NCBI GenBank assembly: GCA_016712675.1
Contig: JADJQR010000001.1
Span: 3,844,001-3,908,000, forward strand
Direction: 5' to 3'
DNA: 64,000 nucleotides
DNA from: a bacterium
GTDB taxonomy: Bacteria; Krumholzibacteriota; Krumholzibacteriia; LZORAL124-64-63
Made by a program: the position numbers and the translations under genes. Every line of letters begins with the position of its first letter. Position 1 is the stretch's first letter. The notes below the pieces were generated by a model. That model was not told the origin of the DNA. It ran no database searches and worked only from the letters and a program-made list of their open reading frames with translations. Below, piece after piece: positions 24,100 through 32,474 of the stretch.

Positions 24100-27000
24100 T
24101 GTCGCCGGCCTTCCGGGCCTGACCGAGCCGTTCTCGCTGGAGCCGGCGACAGGAATTAACGTCGTCATCGGCCCGAACGCCTCGGGCAAGAGCTCGCTGG
24201 TGCGCGCGGTGCGCAGCCTGCTGTGGCCGGATTCCGTCGCTGATGCGCAGAGGCTGCGGCTGACCGTGGAGATGCTCGTCGCCGACGGCCCGTGCAGCGC
24301 GCGCCGCGGCCTTGCGGGCGACGTTGCCTGGGAACGCGAGGGACGCCCGCTGGCGGCGCCGTCGCTGCCCGGCGGCGATCTGCAGGGCCGCTACGAACTC
24401 GGCCTGTTCGACCTGACGGCGCCCGGCGACGATGACGAGCGGTTCGCCGCCGAGATCCGCCGGCAGATGAGCGGGGGCTTCGACCTCGACCTGGACGCGG
24501 GCAGCCTCTACTACCGCCACGGCGGCACCTCGACGAGGAAGCAGCGGGCGCTGAGCGACGCGGAATCCGAACTGGACACTGTCGGCCGCGCCCTGCGCCA
24601 CCTCGCTGCGCGCGAGCAGGGCCTGGCCGACCTGAATTCAAGGCTGGAAGCGAGCACGGAAGCGGTCCGCCGGATCACGGTGCTGAAGGCCGCGTTGGCG
24701 GCGATTTCCACGCGCACGAACCTGACCGAGCGCGAGGCCGCGCTCGCGGCGCTGCCGCCGGGCCTGGCCGCCTTTCGTGCCGAGGATTCGGACGAACTCA
24801 GGTCACTGGTCCGGCGCGCCCATCAGGAACAGGTCGAGATCGCGGCCGCCGGCACGCGGCGCAAGGCGGCGCTCGCCGACTTGGCGCAGCTGCCGCAGGC
24901 GGCAGACGGCGCGATGTCGCCGGCCGCCGTGGATCCCCTGCTCGATGCCTGGTCGATCGCGGAACGCGACCGCGACGCGGCGCGGGTCGCCTGCGCAGGC
25001 GCCGCCGCGCAGGTGACCTTGCTGGCAGACCGCCTCGCCGGCTGCGAACTGCCCGCAGGAACACCCTCACGGAGCGATGTCAAGCAGCTCGCGCGGCTGT
25101 TCGTCGACGCGGAATCGGCGCGAGCGCGCCGCGCCGCCGCCGAGCTGCTGCTCCTGGAACTGCCCGGGAACGGCGAACGCGGCGAGGATGGCGACGACGC
25201 CGTTCGCGCGGCGCTGGCCGAATTGGAGCGCTGGCTCGCGGCGCCGGTGCCGTCGCGCCTGCTCCCAGGGGCTGTTGCCGTCGTCAGCCTGGCGGTGGCA
25301 CTCGCTGCCCTGACCCCGCCTGCCCATCCCCTGGCGGCGGCCGCGGCCCTGGTGCTGGCGCTCGGGGGCGGGATCCGGTTCGTGCTCGCGGTGATCGCCG
25401 TGCGCGGCAGCAACGCATCGGCTCGCGCTGCCGCGCAGGCGCTGCGGACGGCCGGCTTCGGGACCACGCCGGCCGACCGGACCGCGGCCACGACCTTTCG
25501 CGATGACCAGCGGAGGCGCCTGGCGGTACGCGACGCCGCCACCTCCTGGAAGTCCCGGCTGGATGCGACGCGCCGGCAGGCCGCGCAGGACGAGGATGCC
25601 GCCGGTGATGAGGCGGCGCAGCTGCTCGCCCGCGCCGGCATGGGCCGGCACACGGACGGTACCACCGTGCTCCACGATGCTCCCCTGGCGGTGGCGCTGC
25701 ACGAGGCCCGCGCCGCCGCGGCGGGACGGGACGCGGAACTTGCGCATTGCGACGACCGGCTCGAGGCGGCGGCGAAGGCGGCACGCGCGGCGCTCGCCGC
25801 CGCGGGTGCGCAGAGCCCGACGCCGGCGACCGCCGCCGCGGGCGCGGCTTTGCTGCGGGACTGGCGGGATCGTCTGGCGGCCCGCGCGGACGCCCAGCAG
25901 CGCGCCGATCGCGAGCAGGAAGCCATCGCGCAGTCCGAACGCAGGCGGGATGAAGCGCTGGCCCAACTGCAGGCCCTGCGCAGCCGCCTGGGCCTGGCCG
26001 CCGACGGCACGCAGGATGACCACCTGGCGGCCCTGGCCGGGCGCCATGCCGAGTGGCAACAGGCCGTGCGTCGCCGCGACGAGGCGGCGGCCTGTCTTGC
26101 CGCGGCCGTGGCGACCGCCGACGGCGAACTGGTTGCGCTGCCCGCGAACGAACTGGACGGTCGCCTCGCGCGGGCCCGGATCGAGGCGGCGAGAGAGCCG
26201 GAACTGCGGCAGGAGATCGCGGACCTCTCGGCCGACCTGCGCCAGGCCCGGGAAGGCTCCCGCTATGCGGAGGCGCTGGCGCGGCGCGACCGCCTGCGCG
26301 ACGAATTGGCCGAGGATCGCGAGACGGCCCGCCGCGCGGCGCTGGCGACCGCCATCCTGGCGGACCTGCGCGAACAGAGCGCGGCCACCAGGCCGCAGGT
26401 CCTGGCCGCGGCGGCCGCGCATCTGGAGCGATTCACGCGCGGTGCCCACCGGCTCGAGCTCGTGCACGGCGGCGGCGAACGTCCGGCCTTCGCCGCCTTC
26501 GACACCCGCTCCAATGAGCGCGTGTCCCTAGCGGATCTCTCGGACGGCACGCGGGCGCAGCTGCTGCTTGCCGTGCGCCTGGCGTTCATCGAATCCCTCG
26601 AGGACGGGGAACCGCTGCCCCTCTTCCTGGACGAGGCGCTGGGCACCACCGACGATGAGCGGTTCGACGCGATCGCGGGCGCGCTGGGCGAACTGGCCGC
26701 CCGCGGCCGCCAGCTGTTCTACCTGACGAGCCAGCCCCGGGACGCGGTCGCCTGGCGCGCGGCCCTGGACGCGCGCGGGCTGCCGGCGCCGACCACACTC
26801 GACCTGATGGCTGCCCGCGGCCGGGGGGCCGCGGCGACCCCCGCGCAGTTGCCGCCGCCACCGGTTCCGTTCTCCGACAGGGTTCCCGCGCTCCGGCCCT
26901 GGCTGGACGCGAAGGCGCAGCACGTCGCCTGGCTCCTGCCGGCAGACCGTACCCAGCAGGATCGGCTCGTGGCCGCGCACGCGCGCCTGGTCGGGGCCGC

Positions 27001-27487
27001 GCTTGCCGCAAGCGGAGACCTGGAGTCCGCGGGCGTGCTGACCGAGGCGGCTGCCGCAGAACTGCACCGGCGCGCGCTGATGCTGCAGCTGTTCTGCGAA
27101 GGCCGGCGGGTTGGACGCGGGCGCGCGGTGACCCCGGAAGACATCGACGCGTCGGGCGCCGTCACGCCCACGATGCGCGGGCGCGTGCTGGAGTGCCTGG
27201 CCGAAGCCGAAGGGGACCCGCGCGCCTTCGACCGCTGCCTCGATCGCGTGGGGCTCCAGCAGAAGAAGAAGGCGCAGCTGCGAGACTACCTGCTCGAACA
27301 AGGGATCATGCCGGACCGTGAGCCGCTCGACGAAGCGGCGATCGTCCACCGGATGCTGGCCGAACTGGGCCGCCGCGCGACGGCGGCGGCCGCGGCCTCG
27401 CCCGACGTCAACGAAGTGAGGGACTGCGTCGCCCGCTGGTGGCGCGCCGCAGAAGTGTCGGCTCCTGCCCCCGGGCCGGCCGACTGA
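24080..27487 (+). CDS. Large SMC/Rad50-like ATPase with central membrane hairpin, YhaN type
   Basis: A 1135-residue protein starting at GTG 24080 inside the phosphoesterase gene. Walker A GPNASGKSS is at 31-39; long alanine/arginine-rich coiled coils follow; at about 393-441 two hydrophobic segments interrupt the coil; the ABC signature-like LSDGTRAQLLL near 815 and Walker B LFLDEAL near 848-854 close the ATPase head. A membrane hairpin in the coil is the mark of YhaN-like proteins rather than SbcC. Beyond the head are some 230 extra residues (about 905-1135) of helical, highly charged sequence with QQKKKAQLRDYLLE, which I do not recognise. The likely role is DNA end processing or repair near the membrane with the partner nuclease. 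Confidence 0.82.
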   Translation: MRLTRIDVAGLPGLTEPFSLEPATGINVVIGPNASGKSSLVRAVRSLLWPDSVADAQRLRLTVEMLVADGPCSARRGLAGDVAWEREGRPLAAPSLPGGDLQGRYELGLFDLTAPGDDDERFAAEIRRQMSGGFDLDLDAGSLYYRHGGTSTRKQRALSDAESELDTVGRALRHLAAREQGLADLNSRLEASTEAVRRITVLKAALAAISTRTNLTEREAALAALPPGLAAFRAEDSDELRSLVRRAHQEQVEIAAAGTRRKAALADLAQLPQAADGAMSPAAVDPLLDAWSIAERDRDAARVACAGAAAQVTLLADRLAGCELPAGTPSRSDVKQLARLFVDAESARARRAAAELLLLELPGNGERGEDGDDAVRAALAELERWLAAPVPSRLLPGAVAVVSLAVALAALTPPAHPLAAAAALVLALGGGIRFVLAVIAVRGSNASARAAAQALRTAGFGTTPADRTAATTFRDDQRRRLAVRDAATSWKSRLDATRRQAAQDEDAAGDEAAQLLARAGMGRHTDGTTVLHDAPLAVALHEARAAAAGRDAELAHCDDRLEAAAKAARAALAAAGAQSPTPATAAAGAALLRDWRDRLAARADAQQRADREQEAIAQSERRRDEALAQLQALRSRLGLAADGTQDDHLAALAGRHAEWQQAVRRRDEAAACLAAAVATADGELVALPANELDGRLARARIEAAREPELRQEIADLSADLRQAREGSRYAEALARRDRLRDELAEDRETARRAALATAILADLREQSAATRPQVLAAAAAHLERFTRGAHRLELVHGGGERPAFAAFDTRSNERVSLADLSDGTRAQLLLAVRLAFIESLEDGEPLPLFLDEALGTTDDERFDAIAGALGELAARGRQLFYLTSQPRDAVAWRAALDARGLPAPTTLDLMAARGRGAAATPAQLPPPPVPFSDRVPALRPWLDAKAQHVAWLLPADRTQQDRLVAAHARLVGAALAASGDLESAGVLTEAAAAELHRRALMLQLFCEGRRVGRGRAVTPEDIDASGAVTPTMRGRVLECLAEAEGDPRAFDRCLDRVGLQQKKKAQLRDYLLEQGIMPDREPLDEAAIVHRMLAELGRRATAAAAASPDVNEVRDCVARWWRAAEVSAPAPGPAD

Positions 27488-27494
27488 CGCCGCC

Positions 27495-27830
27495 CTACTG
27501 CCCGCCCCGCCGGATCAGGTCGGTCAGCCCCGCGTGTGCCTCGAGCCGCTCCAGCAGGATCTGCCGCGTCAGCGAGCAGGCCTCGGAGATCTTCGTCGAG
27601 CGCAGGCTGTAGTAGACGTTGATCCCGTCCTTGCGCGTGGCCACGACGCCGGCCTGGCGCAGCACGGCCAGGTGCTGCGACGTGTTCGCCTTCGGGATCT
27701 CCAGCAGCTCGGACAATTCGTTGACCGAGATCTCCGAGTGTTCCTTGAGGATCTCCAGGATCTCGAGGCGCTTCGGATTCGCGAGGGTCTTGCAGAGTTC
27801 AGCCTGCAGTTCGAAAAGTTTGCGATCCAT
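27495..27830 (-). CDS. ArsR-family winged-helix regulator
   Basis: A 111-residue repressor. The core winged helix spans about 10-85: AELCKTLANPKRLEILEIL, then recognition helix ANTSQHLAVLRQAG and wing RKDGINVYYSLR. Only one cysteine (C13) lies near the metal-binding positions of classical ArsR/SmtB proteins, so it is probably not an arsenic or zinc sensor. The upstream ORF frame extends, but ATG 27830 has GGGAAG and gives the normal length. It has its own AT-rich promoter about 90 bases upstream, facing away from ispH's end; its target is not evident among the neighbours, and the YhaN gene is convergent, 7 bases away. Confidence 0.85.
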   Translation of the reverse strand: MDRKLFELQAELCKTLANPKRLEILEILKEHSEISVNELSELLEIPKANTSQHLAVLRQAGVVATRKDGINVYYSLRSTKISEACSLTRQILLERLEAHAGLTDLIRRGGQ

Positions 27831-27920
27831 GCTTCCCGCCGCCTTCCACCGCCGCGCCGATCCGGCGCACCCCGCAGCCGCGGTGCCCGGAGACGGGCCC
27901 GTCCATTGGCTGCAAAGTTG

Positions 27921-27949
27921 AATATATATCGCGCCAATCGGTTCGTAAA
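27921..27949 (-). promoter_or_regulatory. Predicted promoter of the ArsR-type gene
   Basis: On the minus strand TTTACG (27949-27944), 17 bases, TATATT (27926-27921). The site is framed by an inverted repeat ATTGGC (27905-27910) and GCCAAT (27934-27939), which could be an operator. One of the few AT-rich spots in the window. Confidence 0.5.
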
Positions 27950-27990
27950 CCGGCGCCCGTGGGCAGCGACCGGATTCCAGCCACCTGACA

Positions 27991-28944
27991 TCAGCCCCGG
28001 CGCGGGGCCAGCAGTTCGGGCGGCAGCTGGAAACGGACGTTCTCCTCCAGCGCCTTGACCGGCTCCTCGCGCCAGCCAGCGGCACCCAGTTCGCGGACCA
28101 CCGCCTGGACCAGATGCTCGGGCGCCGAAGCGCCGGCGGTCAGGCCGACGACCCCGATGTCCGCCAGGACGGCCAGATCCAGGTCGGCCGGTCCGTCGAT
28201 CAGGGTGGCGGGCACGCCCAGGTTGACCGCCACCTCGCACAGCCGGCGGCTGTTGCTGCTGTTGGTCGAGCCGACCACCAGCAGGTGCCCGATGCCCAGG
28301 CCGACCAGCGTCTTGACCGCGTCCTGCCGGTTCTGCGTCGCGTAGCAGATGTCGCTCTTGGCAGGCTCGACCAGCTGCGGGAAGCGCGCGCGCAGCGCAT
28401 CGGCGATCTCGCGCGTCTCATCCACGCTGAGCGTGGTCTGCGTGGCCAGCGCCAGCGGCGTGGACGCCTCGAAGGGCAGCGTGGCGACATCCGCGACGCT
28501 GGTGACCAGCGTGATATGGCCGGGAGCCTCGCCCATCGTGCCGAGCACCTCGTCGTGGCCGGCATGGCCGAGCAGGATCATGTGACGCCCTTCGGCAACA
28601 TGGCGCAACACCTCGTGGTGCACCTTGGTCACCAGGGGGCAGGTGGCGTCGATGGCGCGCAGCCCGCGCCGCCCGGCCTCCTGGCGCACGGTCGGTGCGA
28701 TGCCGTGGGCGCTGAAGACGACCGTCGCGCCGTCGGGCACTTCGTGCAGCTCGTCGACGAACACGACGCCGCGGGCCCGGAAGTCCTCGACCACCGCGCG
28801 GTTGTGCACGATCTCGCGGCGCACGTACAAGGGCGTGCCGTGCAGTTCGAGCAGACGGTCGACCACCTCGATGGCGCGTTCGACGCCGGCGCAGAAACCG
28901 CGGGGCTGGACGGTGAGCAGACGGCGCTGGAGGCTGGTGGACAT
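27991..28944 (-). CDS. ispH: 4-hydroxy-3-methylbut-2-enyl diphosphate reductase
   Basis: Last enzyme of the MEP isoprenoid pathway, making IPP and DMAPP from HMBPP through a [4Fe-4S] cluster. The 317-residue protein has the three cluster cysteines C18 (GFCAGV), C102 (ATCPLV) and C200 (DICYATQ), the substrate-binding histidines in IVHN (H47), SAHG (H80) and GHAGHDE (H130) with the catalytic Glu two residues later, and the STNSSNS phosphate loop. Length matches the family. I used ATG 28944 because the conserved RGFCAG motif should lie about 15 residues from the start; longer frames lead into AT-rich intergenic DNA. Confidence 0.97.
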   Translation of the reverse strand: MSTSLQRRLLTVQPRGFCAGVERAIEVVDRLLELHGTPLYVRREIVHNRAVVEDFRARGVVFVDELHEVPDGATVVFSAHGIAPTVRQEAGRRGLRAIDATCPLVTKVHHEVLRHVAEGRHMILLGHAGHDEVLGTMGEAPGHITLVTSVADVATLPFEASTPLALATQTTLSVDETREIADALRARFPQLVEPAKSDICYATQNRQDAVKTLVGLGIGHLLVVGSTNSSNSRRLCEVAVNLGVPATLIDGPADLDLAVLADIGVVGLTAGASAPEHLVQAVVRELGAAGWREEPVKALEENVRFQLPPELLAPRRG

Positions 28945-29189
28945 GGCGGTGCTTTCGGTGGCGGCCTTCGTTGGGGCCCAGGGCCCGGGACCGGTGCGCG
29001 GGCAAGATAACCACGCCGGCGCCCGTCGGCAGCCACGTCCACGGACCAAGCAGTTGAACATCCACCAACTTTCTGTGAAATAACGCTTTGCGGAATCCGA
29101 ACTTGACGTCAGTCCACGGGAAATCGGACGCAAGTACTCAGCGATCATATCTAATGCCAAAAAAGACTAAAGAACACCCGAAGAAAATG

Positions 29190-29218
29190 TTGCGTTTCCG
29201 TCCCAGGCCATCTATCCT
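29190..29218 (+). promoter_or_regulatory. Predicted promoter of the intergenic small RNA
   Basis: TTGCGT (29190-29195), 17 bases, TATCCT (29213-29218), preceded by an A-rich tract at 29157-29188 that could serve as an UP element. No protein gene follows before the terminator at 29302-29337, so the transcript is probably non-coding. Confidence 0.5.
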
Positions 29219-29224
29219 GTTACG

Positions 29225-29337
29225 CAACCCCGCGAGCGGGGCACAGACAACGGAACACGGCCTGTCGGTATCTCCCTCCAATCCCCCACCGGCACGCCGT
29301 TGGATCGGCCCCTCGATGAGGGGCCGATCCGCTTTTC
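29225..29337 (+). ncRNA. Predicted structured small RNA of about 113 nt
   Basis: A promoter (29190-29218) and a strong intrinsic terminator (29302-29337) bracket about 113 bases in the only gene-free stretch longer than 300 bases (28945-29370). The predicted RNA has a 5' hairpin CCCCG-CGAG-CGGGG (29228-29241), an internal C/U-rich single-stranded zone, a small hairpin CGG-CACG-CCG closed by CCA/TGG (about 29286-29303) and the terminator stem. I do not recognise 6S, tmRNA, SRP or RNase P features. The overlapping ORF at 29088-29393 reads through the terminator and looks spurious. The rest of the stretch (28945-29189) shows only AT-rich sequence upstream of ispH. Confidence 0.5.
29302..29337 (+). 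terminator. Strong rho-independent terminator of the small RNA
   Basis: A perfect 12-bp stem GGATCGGCCCCT / AGGGGCCGATCC with a 5-base loop (29302-29330) is followed by GCTTTTCT. The T-run is on the plus strand only; on the minus strand the hairpin is followed by AACGGCG, so it serves the plus-strand transcript. Confidence 0.9.
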
Positions 29338-29370
29338 TAAGCTCCTGTTCGGGCCGCGGCCGGGCGCAGC

Positions 29371-31413
29371 TTATCGACCCGCCGCAGCGATAAGCTCGGT
29401 GCGGCGGCTCTCCACCGCCGGCGAGAGGCCGGGCACCGCCTGCACGCGGCGCAGCACGTCCTGCAATGCCTGGCGCGGCTCGTTCCACTGCGGGTCGATC
29501 CGGGCGGCAACCCGCAGGGCCCCCACCGACTGCCCATACATCGTCAGGGCGGCCAGGGCGGCCGGCTCGTCGGCCGGCGTCGGCGGTTCGGCGATGCGCA
29601 GCATCGCGAGCTCGCCCTGCCACAGCCGGCACAGCCCGAGGTTCTGCGCCGAGCGGTGCGAGCGCGGGTACAGTTCCAGCGCCCGCGCGTGATGGCGCGC
29701 GGCCTCCTCCAACAGCGGCGCCGCGCGCTCGCCGGTCCGGAGCCCCTCGTCGCGGCGACCTGCCTTCAGCAGCGCGCCCGCGCGGTCGACATCCGGTCGC
29801 GCCTGCATCAGCAGCAGCGCGGCGTAGCGTTCGTGCACGTCGACATCGGTCGGATCATCGATCAGCGCGGCGCGGAAGAACTCCGCGGCCGCCGCCTGGT
29901 CGGGCTCACGGCCGCCGTAGGACCGCGTGTGGATGATGCCCAGGTTGTAGCGGTCCTGCGCCAGCCAGCGTGGCTGCGCCAGCCCCAGCCAGTCGACGTT
30001 CGCCACGATGAGCAGCCCCAGCGCCACGCCCAGGCCGACGGTGAAGCGCCGCCGGTCCTGGCGCCGCCAAGTCCACAGCGCGGCGACGAACGCCGCGGCG
30101 AACGGCGCCGCCAGCGGCAGCAGCGGGGCGCGAAACCGCGCCGCGACGAAGAACGGCAGGATCGCCGCCGCCTGCACGACCACGAGCCAGGCGATGAGCC
30201 GCGCCTGCGGACTGCGCGGCACCAGCAGCAGGCCCGCCACCGCCAGCGGCAGCAGCAGCCACGTCCCGGGCCACCAGCGCGACAGCACGAAGACGCCCTC
30301 GTGCTCGGCCAGCCAGCGCGGGTTGATGTTGTTGCGGGCCTCGCGCGCGTTCAGCAGCAGCAGGACCTTGCGCCCGAGCAGTTCCAGCGCGCGGCCCGGG
30401 TGCGCGGCGATCCAGGCCAGCGCGTCACGCGTCATCAGGTCCGAGAACGCGCCCGGCTTGACCGCCCCGCGCTGCCGCGCGGCCAGCTGCAGGCCGTCCC
30501 AGCGGACGCCGACCGGGATCGCCGACAGCCCGTCCGCCTCGTCCGCGTTGCCGGTCAGCAGGTTGACGCCGAGGTTCGCGCTGATCGGCACGAACTCGCC
30601 GTAGCGGAGGTTGTGCAGCGTGGTCGGCACGATCGCCACGGCGCAACTGATCGCCAGCGGCAGCAGCGGGCGCCACCAGGCTGCGGCCGACCGGGCTCCG
30701 GGGCCCGACTTGCGCTCGGCGCGGGCCTGCCAGACGAGCCAGGCCGCCAGCACCGGCAGCACGATCAGCAGGTTGGGCCGGCCCAGCGCGGCCACGCCCA
30801 GCAGCAGGCCGGCCACCGCCAGCTTCGCGGCCGCGCGGTGTTCACGCGGGCGCGCGCCCAGCAGGAACAACAGAAGCGCCCCCTGCGCCAGCGCCGAGGT
30901 CCACGCCTCGGCCACCATCTGCGCCTCAAAGAACGGCAGGATCGGCAGCGCGGCGCCGGCCAGCGCGCCGGCCAGCGCGACCCTGGGACTGAACGCGAGA
31001 CGCGCGATCGCGAACGAGACGACCGTCGTCGCGGCGCCGACCAGCAGCTGCAGCACCAGCACGCCCTGCATGTCCAGGCCCAGCCGGTAGAGCGCCGCCA
31101 GCACGTATGCAGCCAGTGGCGGCTTGAAGAAGGCCTGCGCCTGGAACAGGCGGCCCTCGACCAGGGCGCGGGCCCACTGGTCGAAGAACGACGCGTCGAC
31201 CACCGGCGTCTGCATGAAGAGCGAGCCCGAGGCGGGGATCCAGTAGAGCGCGCGCACGATCAGGGCCACCGCCAGCACGAGCGCGGCCTGGCGCCAGGGG
31301 AACGGCGTGCGCGCCCTGTCGCTCGCGGCGGCGGCACGGGAAGCGGGAGCGGCCACGGTGTCCTTTCCGGGAGCGCCGGCGGGGCGGCGGGACGCGGTTG
31401 CGCCAAGGAGCAT
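29371..31413 (-). CDS. Polytopic glycosyltransferase (PMT/ArnT-like) with C-terminal TPR region
   Basis: A 680-residue inner-membrane protein. Residues 45-440 contain about eleven membrane helices with the family pattern of lipid-linked sugar transferases: an early periplasmic loop after helix 1 (SGSLFMQTPVVDASFFDQW) with the acidic residues that usually bind the polyprenyl-phosphate sugar, and FKPPLAAYVLAALYRLG. Residues 500-680 are soluble and helical with TPR-like pieces (AAAEFFRAALIDDPTDVDV, HHARALELYPRSHRSAQNL). Acceptor and sugar are unknown; glycosylation of cell-surface material or proteins is likely. ATG 31413 is used; a GTG three codons earlier is possible. Confidence 0.83.
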   Translation of the reverse strand: MLLGATASRRPAGAPGKDTVAAPASRAAAASDRARTPFPWRQAALVLAVALIVRALYWIPASGSLFMQTPVVDASFFDQWARALVEGRLFQAQAFFKPPLAAYVLAALYRLGLDMQGVLVLQLLVGAATTVVSFAIARLAFSPRVALAGALAGAALPILPFFEAQMVAEAWTSALAQGALLLFLLGARPREHRAAAKLAVAGLLLGVAALGRPNLLIVLPVLAAWLVWQARAERKSGPGARSAAAWWRPLLPLAISCAVAIVPTTLHNLRYGEFVPISANLGVNLLTGNADEADGLSAIPVGVRWDGLQLAARQRGAVKPGAFSDLMTRDALAWIAAHPGRALELLGRKVLLLLNAREARNNINPRWLAEHEGVFVLSRWWPGTWLLLPLAVAGLLLVPRSPQARLIAWLVVVQAAAILPFFVAARFRAPLLPLAAPFAAAFVAALWTWRRQDRRRFTVGLGVALGLLIVANVDWLGLAQPRWLAQDRYNLGIIHTRSYGGREPDQAAAAEFFRAALIDDPTDVDVHERYAALLLMQARPDVDRAGALLKAGRRDEGLRTGERAAPLLEEAARHHARALELYPRSHRSAQNLGLCRLWQGELAMLRIAEPPTPADEPAALAALTMYGQSVGALRVAARIDPQWNEPRQALQDVLRRVQAVPGLSPAVESRRTELIAAAGR

Positions 31414-31468
31414 AGGCTGCACGCAGGCGGAGCGTCAAGGCGGGCGGGCGGGTCGCCCATTCGCGGCT

Positions 31469-31496
31469 TTGCCCGCCGGACCGCAGCGATTATGCT
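31469..31496 (+). promoter_or_regulatory. Predicted promoter of the cbb3 assembly genes
   Basis: TTGCCC (31469-31474), 16 bases, TATGCT (31491-31496); transcription would start about 31503, 59 bases before the SafE-like gene. Prediction only. Confidence 0.35.
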
Positions 31497-31561
31497 TCAA
31501 GCCTGTCGGCCCTGCCGGCTGCCATCGGCAGCAGCAGTGGAGGCGGCACGGGAGGCGGATC

Positions 31562-32314
31562 ATGGACTGCTGCGGACCCGTCGCGGAAGCGCACGCGGCG
31601 ACCCTCACGCTCTGGGCGGCGCTGGGCATCGGCCTGACGACAAGCCTGGGCCATTGCCTGGGCATGTGCGGGCCGTTGCTGAGCACCGTCTCGCTGGCGC
31701 ACGGCCGCACCGAAGGGCGCCTGTCGCGTCTGCTGCCCGGCCTGCTCCTCTACCATCTGGGCCGCCTGAACTCCTACGTCGTGATCGGCCTGGTCTTCAG
31801 CCTGCTGATGACGGCCACGCGCGCGAATGGGCCGTCGGCGACCCTGCGCGCGATCATCTTCGGCGTCTCCGGTTCGCTGATGGTGCTCATGGGACTGGGC
31901 CTGGGCGGCTGGCTGCCCACCGGCCGCTACCTGAACAACCACCGGCTCGGCCAGGCCATCGCCTCGCGCTTCCTGGCCCTGGCCGGCACGTCCTCGCTGG
32001 CCGGCCGCTACTTCCTGGGCGTGGCCAACGGCTTCCTGCCCTGCGGTCCGGTTTACGCCATGGCCGCCGCCACGCTCACCGCGCCGTCGCCATTGTACGG
32101 CATGGGCACGATGGCGATGTTCGGCGCCGGCACCATCCCGGTCCTGGTGGCCGTCGGGCTGGGCGCAGGGCGGCTGGCCCCGGCGCTGCAGCGGCGTTTC
32201 AACCTGGGCGCGGCGGTGCTGGTGGTGTTCATGGGCGTGCAGTTCCTGCTGCGTGCGGGCAAGCTGTTGGGCTTCGTGCGCGAGATCCGCTGGGGCTTCG
32301 TGCCGTTCTTCTGA
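31562..32314 (+). CDS. Sulfite exporter TauE/SafE-family, CcdA-like membrane protein of the cbb3 locus
   Basis: A 250-residue protein with six to seven membrane helices. Two cysteine motifs typical of the DsbD/CcdA-like 'heavy-metal transport' group are present: GHCLGMCGP near residue 31-38 and GFLPCGPVY near 158-166. Relatives are routinely encoded with cbb3 oxidase genes, where they help copper or thiol supply during enzyme assembly. GGAGG at 31551 precedes ATG 31562. The protein begins MDCCGP, giving an extra N-terminal Cys pair. CcoI follows 160 bases later. Confidence 0.82.
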   Translation: MDCCGPVAEAHAATLTLWAALGIGLTTSLGHCLGMCGPLLSTVSLAHGRTEGRLSRLLPGLLLYHLGRLNSYVVIGLVFSLLMTATRANGPSATLRAIIFGVSGSLMVLMGLGLGGWLPTGRYLNNHRLGQAIASRFLALAGTSSLAGRYFLGVANGFLPCGPVYAMAAATLTAPSPLYGMGTMAMFGAGTIPVLVAVGLGAGRLAPALQRRFNLGAAVLVVFMGVQFLLRAGKLLGFVREIRWGFVPFF

Positions 32315-32474
32315 GCCGGGCTGCCGTGTGCGTCCGGCGCGGGACGGCGCCGTCGCGGACTGGGTTGACCCCTACCGGTCCGGCGCACTACCATGAGCCG
32401 GACCCTTCCGCTCCTGACTGCGCAACTCCTTGCGCGGCGGTGGCTTTTCCGGACCGGAGCCGCTCGAAGCGATC

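Noticed and set aside
22732-27487. Phosphoesterase/Rad50-like pair called as an antiphage defence system
   Set aside because: Similar pairs are usual repair genes, and no other defence gene, integrase or mobile element is near.
29088-29393. Possible 101-residue protein gene in the ispH/glycosyltransferase gap
   Set aside because: It runs through a strong terminator, lacks a ribosome site and recognisable sequence; a non-coding RNA explains the region better.
30611-31090. Antisense open frame with serine-rich product inside the glycosyltransferase gene
   Set aside because: Low-complexity composition and full overlap with a well-supported membrane protein gene.
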